The notes under the pieces were generated by a model. It was not told the DNA's origin and made no database searches. It saw nothing but the letters and a program-made list of their open reading frames with translations. Source: Nocardia donostiensis (GTDB lineage Bacteria; Actinomycetota; Actinomycetes; Mycobacteriales; Mycobacteriaceae). From it: 64,000 bases of DNA. Position 1 is the first letter of the stretch. Every line of letters begins with the position of its first letter. The position numbers and the translations under genes were made by a program. The stretch spans positions 22,476 to 86,475 of the forward strand of contig NZ_MUKP01000027.1 in the NCBI RefSeq assembly GCF_002081715.1. The letters run 5' to 3'. This document shows positions 8,862 through 17,254 of this stretch, one piece after another.

Positions 8862-10361
8862 ATGCTGCGTTTCGGAACCGCAGGCCTGCGCGGGCCCCTG
8901 CAAGACGGGCCCGACGGTATGAACGTGACCACGGTCGGCCGCGCCACCGCCGGACTGGCGCGCTGGCTACAGGACCGGTGCCTCGGCGGCGGCCGGGTAG
9001 TCGTCGGCCGCGACGCCAGACACGGCTCGGCCGAATTCGCCACCGTCACAGCGGAAATCTTCGCCGGAGCGGGTTTCGCGGTGACCCTGCTTCCCGAACC
9101 GCTGCCCACCCCGGTGACGGCGTTTGCGGTGCGCGAGCTCGGCGCGGTGGCAGGCGTGCAGATCACCGCATCGCACAACCCCGCATCCGACAACGGCTAC
9201 AAGGTGTATCTCGACGGCGGCGTGCAACTGCTCGCGCCCGCCGATACCGAGATCGAGGGCATGATCGAGGCTGTCGCCGAGCCGATCGCTCGCGCACCGG
9301 TAGCGCCGTCGGGCGCCGACCTGCTGCCGCGGTATCTCGACCGGATGGCGCGGCTACCGAAACTGATCGGCGGCCCCGGGGCCAGAGCAGCTATCCGGAT
9401 CGCCCTCACCCCGTTACACGGCGTGGGTGGGCCCACTGCGGTCGAAGCGCTGGCTGCCGCCGGTTTCACTGATGTGCACGTAGTCGAGGAACAGTTCGCG
9501 CCCGACCCTGATTTTCCGACCGTCGCGTTCCCGAATCCCGAGGAGCTCGGCGCCACCGACCTGCTGCTCGACCTGGCGCGCCGAGTCAACGCCGATATCG
9601 CCATAGCCCTCGACCCAGACGCCGACCGCTGCGCCGTCGGAGTCCGTGGTCCGGAGGGGATACGGATGCTACGCGGTGACGAAACCGGTGTGCTACTCGC
9701 TGATTACGTGCTGGCGACCGCGAAACCGGATGCGCTGGTCGCCACCACCATCGTCTCCTCGCGCCTGCTGTCGCGACTGGCCCCCGCCAGGGGCGCCCGT
9801 TACGCCGAGACGCTGACCGGCTTCAAATGGCTGGCCAGGGCGGGCGACGGCCTCGTCTACGCCTACGAGGAGGCGATCGGCCACTGCGTCGATCCGGCCA
9901 TGGTGCGCGACAAGGACGGTATCTCCGCGGCGGTGGCGGCCGCCGATCTGGTCGCGCAGCGCAAGGCGCAGGGCCGCACTCTGTTCGACCAGCTCGACAA
10001 CTACGCGCTCGAATTCGGGGTGCACGCGGGTGATCAGGTCTCGCTGCGGCTGCCGGATGCGACAGCCGCAGCGGCCGTACTGGACCGGCTGCGCGCCGAG
10101 CCGCCTCGGGAAATCGCCGGAACCACCATGTCGTACACCGACCTGGCGAAGGCGGGTGGCCGGATGCGGACCGATGCGCTGATTTTCGCAGATGCAGGCG
10201 CACGCATCGTCGTCCGTCCGTCCGGCACCGAACCCAAACTCAAGTGCTATCTCGAAGTCGTCGAACCGGTATCCGAGCGGGCCGCACTCGGCTCGGCACG
10301 CACCTCGGCCGAACAGCGGTTGTCTCGCCTACGACAGTTCTGCCGGGACTTGGCGAGCTGA
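8862..10361 (+). CDS. pmmB: Phosphoglucomutase/phosphomannomutase-type enzyme, short N-terminus
   Basis: This 499-residue alpha-D-phosphohexomutase carries the phosphoserine loop TASHNPASDNG, the metal loop DPDADR, the sugar-binding segment EEAIGH and the C-terminal phosphate-binding RPSGTEPKLKCYLE. Family members next to deoD (Rv3308-like) have about 30-50 residues before the FGTAGLRG motif. Here that motif begins at residue 4, and no upstream start is possible because the TAG of deoD is the preceding in-frame codon. The gene has no obvious ribosome-binding site and probably depends on coupling with deoD. The likely job is conversion of pentose-1-phosphate (from nucleoside phosphorolysis) or hexose-1-phosphate; the exact substrate is uncertain. 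Confidence 0.88.
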   Translation: MLRFGTAGLRGPLQDGPDGMNVTTVGRATAGLARWLQDRCLGGGRVVVGRDARHGSAEFATVTAEIFAGAGFAVTLLPEPLPTPVTAFAVRELGAVAGVQITASHNPASDNGYKVYLDGGVQLLAPADTEIEGMIEAVAEPIARAPVAPSGADLLPRYLDRMARLPKLIGGPGARAAIRIALTPLHGVGGPTAVEALAAAGFTDVHVVEEQFAPDPDFPTVAFPNPEELGATDLLLDLARRVNADIAIALDPDADRCAVGVRGPEGIRMLRGDETGVLLADYVLATAKPDALVATTIVSSRLLSRLAPARGARYAETLTGFKWLARAGDGLVYAYEEAIGHCVDPAMVRDKDGISAAVAAADLVAQRKAQGRTLFDQLDNYALEFGVHAGDQVSLRLPDATAAAAVLDRLRAEPPREIAGTTMSYTDLAKAGGRMRTDALIFADAGARIVVRPSGTEPKLKCYLEVVEPVSERAALGSARTSAEQRLSRLRQFCRDLAS

Positions 10362-10384
10362 CGCCGTAGACCCGCGGGGCGGTA

Positions 10385-11008
10385 TCACCGCGGTCCGAAC
10401 TGCCGGTCGCCCGCGTCGCCGAGACCCGGCACGATGAACGCGTCCTCGTCGAGCCCCTGGTCGACCGCGGCCGTGAACAACCGCACCGGTAGCCCGGAAT
10501 CCTCCAGCGCGGCAATACCTTCCGGAGCGGATACCACGCAGACGGCGGTGATATCGGTGGCGCCACGGGTGGTGAGCAATTCGAGTGTGTACCGCATCGA
10601 CCCACCGGTCGCCAGCATCGGGTCGAGCACGAAGACCGGTACCCCGGACAGATCCGGCGGCAACGACTCCAGGTACGGAACCGGTTGATGGCTCTGCTCG
10701 TCCCGCGCCATACCGACGAAACCGACCCTGGCAGCGGGGATCAGCGCCGACGCCGCATCCACCATCCCGAGTCCGGCGCGCAGCACCGGAACCAGCAGCG
10801 GCGGATTCGCCAGCCGCGTACCTTCGGTCACCGCGATGGGGGTGGTGACTTCGAAGTTTTCCACCGGCGCATCCCGCAACGCCTCATAGATCAGCAGGCC
10901 GGTCAGATCGCGCAGCGCCCCACGGAAAGCCGGGTCCGGGGTGCGCACGTCCCGCAGGATGGTGAGTAGAGTCGCGACGAGCGGATGGTCCACAGTGTGC
11001 ATGCGCAT
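10385..11008 (-). CDS. upp: Uracil phosphoribosyltransferase
   Basis: This 207-residue enzyme makes UMP from uracil and PRPP. VPVLRAGLGM and the PRPP-binding loop FVLDPMLATGGSM are diagnostic, and the C-terminal uracil-binding PGLGDAGDRQFG is intact. The open frame extends far upstream, but MRMHTVDHPLVATLLTILRD is the conserved family N-terminus, which fixes the start. A second ATG lies two codons in. It is convergent with pmmB, with 23 bases between the stop codons, and is the Rv3309c counterpart in the same salvage cluster. Confidence 0.94.
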   Translation of the reverse strand: MRMHTVDHPLVATLLTILRDVRTPDPAFRGALRDLTGLLIYEALRDAPVENFEVTTPIAVTEGTRLANPPLLVPVLRAGLGMVDAASALIPAARVGFVGMARDEQSHQPVPYLESLPPDLSGVPVFVLDPMLATGGSMRYTLELLTTRGATDITAVCVVSAPEGIAALEDSGLPVRLFTAAVDQGLDEDAFIVPGLGDAGDRQFGPR

Positions 11009-11155
11009 GAGGGAACGATAAAGTCGGTCCGGTATCGGCCACGCAGTGCGTCGCGGAATTTCTTGCGACACGATGGAACCGATCGCGAAGTCGGTGCGTC
11101 CAAACAGGTAGATGACATACTCTGCCCGGAAACGAAGACGATGGGGGAAGCTCTG

Positions 11156-11473
11156 ATGACGAAAATCGCAGCGGATGCCGATGGTATCGCCGTCTACGGC
11201 GCCAGCACCGGATTGATGGCCGGGGAGCTCGCCGCGGCGGGCGCGGGAGCGACCGGGGCCGGGCCCGCCCTGCTTGGTCCGATATTCGGGTTGATCGGCG
11301 GTGATTTCATGGCCGCGTACTCGGCCGCGCACGCGGGGCACGTCGCGACCATCGGTCAACTGTCTGCGGTGTTGTCCAGCATGAGCGGCGCCGCGGTCGC
11401 TTCCGCCACCAGCTATCACGAAACCGACCTGGACAACGCGAACGCATTGAAGTCCGCCTCCACCGAAGGATGA
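11156..11473 (+). CDS. EspC-like type VII secretion substrate
   Basis: This 105-residue small protein starts at an ATG with GGGGGAAG upstream. It is Ala/Gly-rich and helical, with a hydrophobic middle (GPALLGPIFGLIGGDF). Near the C-terminus it has ATSYHETDLDNANAL: YHETD fits the YxxxD/E secretion motif that targets helix-turn-helix substrates to type VII (ESX) machines. The overall pattern resembles the EspC/Rv3615c group of ESX-1-associated proteins. It is four bases upstream of an NlpC/P60 protein with a WxG-type N-terminal domain, and the two probably form a co-secreted pair. No ESX core component (EccB-E, MycP) is in this window. Confidence 0.75.
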   Translation: MTKIAADADGIAVYGASTGLMAGELAAAGAGATGAGPALLGPIFGLIGGDFMAAYSAAHAGHVATIGQLSAVLSSMSGAAVASATSYHETDLDNANALKSASTEG

Positions 11474-11477
11474 CCCG

Positions 11478-12596
11478 GTGATCGACATCAACGCCCTGGC
11501 GAAGCCGATTCTCGATCTGCTCGCCAGCTTCGGGAGCGGTGTGCTGCCGGTCGGCGGGCCGGGCGATGCGCTGCGTTCCGCATCCACCGCGATCGACCAG
11601 GTGCACGCCTTCGGTCGGACCACCATCAACCAGATGAACACCGCCTGGGACGGTCAGGGCGCCGATGCCGCCACCTCGAAGGCGCTGCGGGTACAGACCT
11701 CGGCGGCGAGCATCTCCGACCGCGGCAACGAGATGGCGACGGTGGTCGGCCGGGCCGCCGCCGAAGTGGAGACCGGGCAAAAAGAGCTGACCGCGATCGC
11801 GCAATCGTTCATCGACACTGCGGTCGCCGCCGGTCCGGCCCTGGCCACCCCGGCCGGGCTCACCGTGCTCGTTGGTTCGGCGATCGACCACTTGGGCCAA
11901 GCCCTCGGGGTGGTTGGCAGGGTACAGAACGAGCTCACCACCCACACCGCATCGATGAACGAGCTCGCCCCGCCGCCGCCGACCCCGCCGCTTGCTACCG
12001 CGCCCGCAGCGACGGCTCCCGTGGCCGCGGTGGCCTCAGCGCTCGGCGGACCGCAGGGCATCTCCCAGCTGGTCTCGGGCCTGACCGGAACCGCGGGCCA
12101 GATGCTCGGCGCGGCGATGAGCCCGGCCGCCTCCGCAACTTCGCAGTCGACACCGGGAAAACCGGGCAGCACCACCGACAGCGGGACGAGCACCGGCGAA
12201 GGCGTCAAGGTCACACTGCCCGACGGCAGCGTGGTGGAAGCGCCGAACCAGAAGGCCGCCACCGCGGTGCGCGCCGCCCTCGGCACGCTCGGCACCCCAT
12301 ATGTCTGGGGCGGTAACACCCCCGGCGCCGGCCTCGACTGCAGCGGTATGACCAAGTACGCCTACGGCGAGGCCGGTGTCGAACTGCCTCGTCTTGCGCA
12401 CGAACAGGCCAACGGCGCCACCCCGGTGTCGCCCGGCGACCTGATGCCCGGCGACCTGGCCGTATGGGACGGCCATGTCGCCATGGTGGTCGGTAACGGG
12501 CAGCTCATCGAGGCCGGCGACCCGGTCCAGATCAGTTCTATTCGAACGGAGAACAGTGGTATGGAGTTCTACGGTTTCTATAGGCCCACCGAATGA
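11478..12596 (+). CDS. WXG-like domain fused to NlpC/P60 peptidoglycan hydrolase
   Basis: The protein has 372 residues. The N-terminal 170 residues are helical, with an AWDGQGADAA turn (WxG motif) like ESX/PPE partners. A Pro/Ala-rich linker follows (PPPPPTPP near residue 160). The last 120 residues are an NlpC/P60 domain: TPYVWGGNTPG, the catalytic Cys in LDCSGM, and the catalytic His in WDGHVAMV. The enzyme should cut stem peptides in cell-wall peptidoglycan (D-Glu to diaminopimelate type). There is no Sec signal peptide, which supports export by a type VII system with the preceding EspC-like protein. The start is a GTG with AAGGA upstream, and its stop overlaps the next ATG (ATGA). Confidence 0.85.
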   Translation: MIDINALAKPILDLLASFGSGVLPVGGPGDALRSASTAIDQVHAFGRTTINQMNTAWDGQGADAATSKALRVQTSAASISDRGNEMATVVGRAAAEVETGQKELTAIAQSFIDTAVAAGPALATPAGLTVLVGSAIDHLGQALGVVGRVQNELTTHTASMNELAPPPPTPPLATAPAATAPVAAVASALGGPQGISQLVSGLTGTAGQMLGAAMSPAASATSQSTPGKPGSTTDSGTSTGEGVKVTLPDGSVVEAPNQKAATAVRAALGTLGTPYVWGGNTPGAGLDCSGMTKYAYGEAGVELPRLAHEQANGATPVSPGDLMPGDLAVWDGHVAMVVGNGQLIEAGDPVQISSIRTENSGMEFYGFYRPTE

Positions 12597-12943
12597 GCGA
12601 ACAACCCGTCCCCACGGTCCCCACCGTCACGGTGGCCGCCAGCACCAACCGGTCAGGCACGATCTCGGTGCGGGCCACCGACCAGGGCATGCCGGTGGAG
12701 ATCAAATTCGAACGCAGCGAATACCGCTACGGCGCACAGGCTCTGGCCGCTGAGATCCTGCGGCTCACCCAGCGCTCCACCATCGCCGCCAGGGCGCGGC
12801 GGCGCGAAGTGCTCGCCGACAGCGGTGTGCCCGAGCAGGTCCTGGATCAGCTCGGCTTACCCACCCGGCAGCAGGCGGTGGACGAACTGGACCGCATCGA
12901 CGACGCCGACACGGGACCGACGAGCTGGATGAGGCCGGTATGA
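12593..12943 (+). CDS. Small protein of the type VII-associated cassette, unknown
   Basis: This 116-residue acidic/basic mixed protein overlaps its neighbours by ATGA at both ends, so it is translated as part of a tight four-gene operon. It has a beta-rich N-terminus (TVTVAASTNRSGTISVRATDQG) and a helical, Arg-rich middle (TQRSTIAARARRREVL), and ends in TSWMRPV. I do not recognise the family. In comparable ESX-associated operons a protein of this size pairs with a YbaB-like partner, and a chaperone or adaptor role is only inferred from that. Confidence 0.7.
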   Translation: MSEQPVPTVPTVTVAASTNRSGTISVRATDQGMPVEIKFERSEYRYGAQALAAEILRLTQRSTIAARARRREVLADSGVPEQVLDQLGLPTRQQAVDELDRIDDADTGPTSWMRPV

Positions 12944-13287
12944 GCGCGGAAATGGATGCCCTGGTCGCCGGGGCGACGCAGAAACTGGAAGCGCTGGAAG
13001 CCGCACTGTACGGCCTGAAACAGGTGCGCGGCCGGTTCACCACCGAAGACGGCATGGTCAGCGTGGAGGTGAACAGCGACGGCGCACTGGTCGGGCTCAG
13101 CCTCACCGAATCGGCCACATCGCTACCGCCCGCCGAGGTCTCCCAGCTGATCATCTGGGCATGCAGGCAGGCCGCCGAGGACGCAGGCGGGCAGCGCTCC
13201 AAGGTCGTTGCGACGCTGAACGAGTCGTTCGCTTCCCCGGCGCACCAGCCTGCGGGAACGACAGATGGCGGGCCGGATAGTGCCTGA
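12940..13287 (+). CDS. YbaB/EbfC-like protein of the type VII cassette
   Basis: The protein has 115 residues with the alpha-beta-beta-alpha pattern of YbaB/EbfC proteins: helix MDALVAGATQKLEALEAAL, strand pair VSVEVNSDGALVGLSL, then a helical C-terminus. The canonical family binds DNA or the nucleoid. ESX-linked versions (such as the EspL group) act with secretion substrates, and the location favours that role. It overlaps the preceding gene by ATGA and ends the cassette 26 bases before the Rv3311-like gene. Confidence 0.75.
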   Translation: MSAEMDALVAGATQKLEALEAALYGLKQVRGRFTTEDGMVSVEVNSDGALVGLSLTESATSLPPAEVSQLIIWACRQAAEDAGGQRSKVVATLNESFASPAHQPAGTTDGGPDSA

Positions 13288-13300
13288 GCCGGAACCTCGA

Positions 13301-13306
13301 TAGGCT
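13301..13306 (+). promoter_or_regulatory. -10 box for a leaderless start
   Basis: TAGGCT is seven bases before the ATG of the Rv3311-like gene, with no Shine-Dalgarno between. This predicts a separate leaderless transcript from the upstream cassette. Confidence 0.45.
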
Positions 13307-13313
13307 TCGGCTC

Positions 13314-14570
13314 ATGGCTTCTGGAGACATCGTCCCGATCGAGCTCGGTCTGACCGACGGCGATCTCGTCACCCTGTGGGCACCGCGCTGGCGTGACGGT
13401 GACGACGAGTGGGAGGCGTTCCTCGGGCACGAGGACGCCCTCTACGGTTTCGAGTCCGTCGCGGAACTCGCCGCCTTCATCCGGACCGACACCGACAACG
13501 ATCTGGTCGACCATCCGGCCTGGAAGGTCGTGGCCGGGCTGCTGGCGGTGGAGCTGGAGCCGGAGGACAATTTCTCCTTCGACCTGGTCGGGGTTCCCGA
13601 ACTGGTGGCGGGCGACCCGGACTCGGACACGGTCGCCGAGCTCGAAGACACCCTCGCGATGGTTCGCAATATCGGCGAGGTCTGCGAGCTGGATACGGTG
13701 ACCAAATTCTTCGGTTCGCATCCGGCGCTGGGCGCGCTGGCAGGCGGCGTACCCGCTTTCGCGGGCCGCGAGGGCCAGGAGCTGTGGGATCAGATCGGCA
13801 CCGCAGTAGCCAAGAGCTGGGACGATGTGCTCGACGCCATCGACTCGGTGGTGCGCACCCCCGATGTCGACGCCGCAGCCGTCTCCATCGCCGAAGCCGA
13901 ACTGCTCGCCGCAGAAGAGAACGTCGTCGATGCCGACGATGCCGCCGACAGCGACGAGGACAGCGATTTCGAGCCGGTGGACCTCGATGAAGACGACACC
14001 GACACCGACGAGGACGAAGAGGACTCGTTCTGGCATGAGGTCGGCATCGACCCGGTCAAGATCGTCACCGCGGCAGGCAGCTATTTCACGCTGCGTTGCT
14101 ACCTCGACGACGAGCCGATTTTCCTCGGCGCCAAGAAGACGATCCTGGTGTTCCCCTCCGAACGGGCGCTGGCCCGCTACCTGGCCGACGACCACGACCA
14201 CGACCTGGCCCGGGTGAGCACCTACTCGGATGTACAGACCGCGGCGGTGGACGGGTCACTGGAGGTGGAGGTCACCGACGAGAACGTCTACGTACTGCCC
14301 GGCCTGGCCGACGATCTGGCCGACGGCCCGGAAGCGGTCGACGTCGACCAGCTCGACCTGGCGGTGGAACTGTTCACCGACGCCGCCGACTACGCCGACG
14401 ACGACGCCGTAGAACAGGCGCTGGCCAAGTCGACCCCGCTCGGCTGGTACGTCTCCTACCTGCTCAATCCCGACCCGACCCGGATGGCGCCCAACCCGCC
14501 CTACGATGCGGAAGCGCAGGCGTGGCGGGAGCTGGAACGCAACTTCGAGGCCCGGCTCTCCCCGCAGTAG
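13314..14570 (+). CDS. Rv3311-like conserved actinobacterial protein
   Basis: This 418-residue, strongly acidic cytoplasmic protein has no signal peptide and no membrane segment. The N-terminal 150 residues (PIELGLTDGDLVTLWAPRW, WEAFLGHEDALYGF) look globular. A run of Asp/Glu (residues about 200-240, SDEDSDFEPVDLDEDDTD and following) forms a flexible linker, and the C-terminal half is again folded (YFTLRCYLDDEPIFLGAKK). Size and position (between upp and add) match Rv3311. Similar proteins are sometimes labelled primosomal protein, but I see no helicase or OB-fold motif supporting that. Function unknown. Confidence 0.82.
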   Translation: MASGDIVPIELGLTDGDLVTLWAPRWRDGDDEWEAFLGHEDALYGFESVAELAAFIRTDTDNDLVDHPAWKVVAGLLAVELEPEDNFSFDLVGVPELVAGDPDSDTVAELEDTLAMVRNIGEVCELDTVTKFFGSHPALGALAGGVPAFAGREGQELWDQIGTAVAKSWDDVLDAIDSVVRTPDVDAAAVSIAEAELLAAEENVVDADDAADSDEDSDFEPVDLDEDDTDTDEDEEDSFWHEVGIDPVKIVTAAGSYFTLRCYLDDEPIFLGAKKTILVFPSERALARYLADDHDHDLARVSTYSDVQTAAVDGSLEVEVTDENVYVLPGLADDLADGPEAVDVDQLDLAVELFTDAADYADDDAVEQALAKSTPLGWYVSYLLNPDPTRMAPNPPYDAEAQAWRELERNFEARLSPQ

Positions 14571-14671
14571 CACCCGGACCAGTCGCCGAACCGACATGTG
14601 CCCGGCCTGTCTCAGCAGCGCCGGGTGCGCGGAGGAGGACAGTATCGCGGTGGCGGTGACGCCGGTGGGAA

Positions 14672-15769
14672 TCAGCCGAGTAGTACCGCGTACCCCGGTT
14701 TGATGATGTCGTCGATGATGCGCAGCCGTTCCGGAAACGGGATGAACGCCGACTTCATCGCGTTGATCGTGAAACGCTCCAGATCGCTCCAGCCGTAACC
14801 GAAGGTGTCCACCAGTTTGAGCATCTCCCCGCTCATGGTGGTGTCACTCATCAGCCGATTGTCGGTGTTGACGGTGACCCGGAAACGCAGCCGGGCCAGC
14901 AGATCGAACGGATGCTTGTCCAGCGACGGCACCGCACCGGTCTGCACATTCGACGACGGGCACAATTCCAGCGGGATTCGCTTATCCCGGACATAGTTGG
15001 CGACCACACCCAGTTGGGCATCCTCCACCGCGCCGGGCACATTGATGTCGTCGGTGATGCGCACCCCGTGCCCGAGCCGGTCGCAGCCGCAGAAGGCCAG
15101 CGCCTCATGAATGGACGGCAATCCGAACGCCTCACCGGCGTGAATGGTGAAGTGTGAGTGGTTGGCTCGCAGGTATTCGAACGCGTCCAGATGCCGGGTC
15201 GGGGGGTAGCCTGCTTCGGCGCCCGCGATATCGAAACCGCACACCCCGCGTTCGCGGAAACGCACTGCCAGTTCGGCGATTTCACGGGACCGCGCTGCAT
15301 GCCGCATCGCGGTCAGCAGGCAGGTCACCACGATGGGGTTGCCTTCCTCCGCCGCCAGTTCCTGGCCCTGCCGGAACCCGGCGAGGGTGTGCTCGACCAC
15401 CTCGTCGAGGGTGAGCCCGCGCTCCAGATGCTGTTCGGGAGCGAACCGCACCTCCGCGTACACCACGCCGTCGGCAGCCAAGTCCTGCGCGCATTCGCGG
15501 GCGACCCGGCGCAAGCCGTCGGCGGTCTGCATCACGGCGACGGTGTGCTCGAAGGTTTCCAGATAGCGTTCCAGCGAACCGCTGTCGGCGGCCTCACGAA
15601 ACCAGCGGCCCAGCGCCTCGACATTATCGGCCGGTAGCGCGTCGTAACCGCATTCGGTGGCGAGTTCGAGCACCGTGGCGGGGCGCAGACCACCGTCGAG
15701 ATGATCGTGCAACAACGCTTTCGGCGCTCGGCGGATCGAAGCAAGGTCCAGCGGCATCGGTCCAGTCAT
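14672..15769 (-). CDS. add: Adenosine deaminase
   Basis: This 365-residue zinc enzyme converts adenosine and deoxyadenosine to inosine forms. The metal and catalytic motifs are HDHLDG (two His ligands), FTIHAGEAFG (third His and catalytic Glu), DRLGHGVRI (catalytic His) and VTVNTDNRLMS (metal Asp and neighbouring Asp). The length is normal for bacterial Add. The ATG gives the conserved MxLDLASIRRAPKALLHDHL start. It is the Rv3313c counterpart and feeds inosine to the nearby purine nucleoside phosphorylase. It is convergent with the Rv3311-like gene. Confidence 0.95.
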   Translation of the reverse strand: MTGPMPLDLASIRRAPKALLHDHLDGGLRPATVLELATECGYDALPADNVEALGRWFREAADSGSLERYLETFEHTVAVMQTADGLRRVARECAQDLAADGVVYAEVRFAPEQHLERGLTLDEVVEHTLAGFRQGQELAAEEGNPIVVTCLLTAMRHAARSREIAELAVRFRERGVCGFDIAGAEAGYPPTRHLDAFEYLRANHSHFTIHAGEAFGLPSIHEALAFCGCDRLGHGVRITDDINVPGAVEDAQLGVVANYVRDKRIPLELCPSSNVQTGAVPSLDKHPFDLLARLRFRVTVNTDNRLMSDTTMSGEMLKLVDTFGYGWSDLERFTINAMKSAFIPFPERLRIIDDIIKPGYAVLLG

Positions 15770-15956
15770 GTATCGACGGTAGCCGCCGCAGTGCTGATCG
15801 TCAGCGAAGTTGTCGCACGTCTCTCATCTTGTCGCCTCCGCTTTGCCGAATTTCATTTCGAGTTACTCTCCCTGCAACCGACGAGCGCATCGTGCGGCGG
15901 GCGACCGCTCCCACTATGACCAGGACTAACGTCCAGGGCGCAGGCGCCGAGGGCGA

Positions 15957-17249
15957 TCAGGGCTCGATTCGTTCCAGAATCAGTGGCTGCGGGCACAGCT
16001 CACCCGAGGACGGCTCTACGGTGCAGGCGTCAGCGAGGGCGGTCAGACCGCCGGGGATGGCGGCGGGAGTGTCGGTGTGCAGGGTCAGCAACGGCTGACC
16101 TGCGACGATGGTGTCACCGGGCTTGGCATGCATCTCGACACCGGCGGCGGCTTGCACCGGATCGCCCTGTTTGGCGCGGCCTGCGCCGAGACGCCAGGCG
16201 GCCACCCCGACGGACAGCGCATCGAGCCTGGTCAACACGCCGTCTCGGTCGGCGCGGATGGTTTCGGTGTGCCGGGCACGCGGCAGAGGCGCGCCCGGGT
16301 TGCCGCCCTGGGCACGCACCATGGCACGCCAGTGATCCATGGCGCGCCCGTCGGCGAGGGCAGCGGCGGGATCGGCGTCGAGCCCGGCGAGCGCCACCAT
16401 CTCCTGCGCCAGCGCCACCGTCAGTTCGACGACATCGGCGGGCCCGCCCCCGGCCAATACTTCGACGGACTCGGCCACCTCGAGAGCGTTGCCCGCGGTG
16501 CGCCCGAGCGGAGTGTCCATCGCCGTCAGCAGCGCTACTGTGCGCACCCCTTCGTCGGCGCCGAGCTCGACCATGGTGGTGGCCAGTTCGTGCGCTTGGG
16601 CGCGGGATTTCAGGAACGCGCCCACCCCTACCTTCACATCCAGCACCAGCGCCGCGGTGCCCTCGGCGATCTTCTTGCTCATGATGGAGCTGGCGATCAG
16701 CGGGATCGACTCGACGGTTCCGGTGACATCGCGCAGCGCGTACAGCCGTTTGTCCGCCGGAGCCAGGTCGGCGCCCGCCGCGCACACCACCGCGCCCGCG
16801 GCCGGATCGGACAGGATCTCACGTATCCGCGTGCGATCGAGGTCGGCCCGCCAGCCGGGGATGGACTCGAGTTTGTCCAAGGTCCCGCCGGTATGCCCGA
16901 GCCCGCGCCCGGACAGTTGCGGCACCGCGGCCCCGCACGCGGCGACCAAAGGGGCCAGCGGCAACGTGATCTTGTCCCCGACCCCGCCGGTGGAGTGTTT
17001 GTCCACCGTCGGCCGGGGCAGATCGGTGAAATCGAGCCTGGTCCCGGAGTCGATCATGGCTTGGGTCCAGCGCGCGGTCTCCCTGCGGCTCATCCCGCGC
17101 AAAAGCACCGCCATCGCCAGCGCCGACATCTGTTCGTCGGCCACCTCGCCGCGAGTGAAGCCGTCGACGACCCAGTCGATCTGCGCGTCGGACAGCTCAC
17201 CACCGTCGCGTTTGGTCGTGATGATGGAAACCGCGTCCAATACTGTCAC
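15957..17249 (-). CDS. deoA: Thymidine phosphorylase
   Basis: This 430-residue pyrimidine nucleoside phosphorylase has the signature SGRGLGHTGGTLDKLE, the phosphate/substrate loop VDKHSTGGVGDK and a C-terminal barrel-hammerhead domain (MHAKPGDTIVAGQPLLTLHTD). It releases thymine or uracil and deoxyribose-1-phosphate. The frame stays open 67 codons upstream, but that part is inside the preceding gene. The GTG at 17249 (VTVLDAVSIITTKRDG) matches the family's N-terminus. It starts five bases after the stop of the luciferase-like gene, so they are probably cotranscribed. It is the Rv3314c counterpart. Confidence 0.93.
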   Translation of the reverse strand: MTVLDAVSIITTKRDGGELSDAQIDWVVDGFTRGEVADEQMSALAMAVLLRGMSRRETARWTQAMIDSGTRLDFTDLPRPTVDKHSTGGVGDKITLPLAPLVAACGAAVPQLSGRGLGHTGGTLDKLESIPGWRADLDRTRIREILSDPAAGAVVCAAGADLAPADKRLYALRDVTGTVESIPLIASSIMSKKIAEGTAALVLDVKVGVGAFLKSRAQAHELATTMVELGADEGVRTVALLTAMDTPLGRTAGNALEVAESVEVLAGGGPADVVELTVALAQEMVALAGLDADPAAALADGRAMDHWRAMVRAQGGNPGAPLPRARHTETIRADRDGVLTRLDALSVGVAAWRLGAGRAKQGDPVQAAAGVEMHAKPGDTIVAGQPLLTLHTDTPAAIPGGLTALADACTVEPSSGELCPQPLILERIEP

Positions 17250-17254
17250 GGAAC

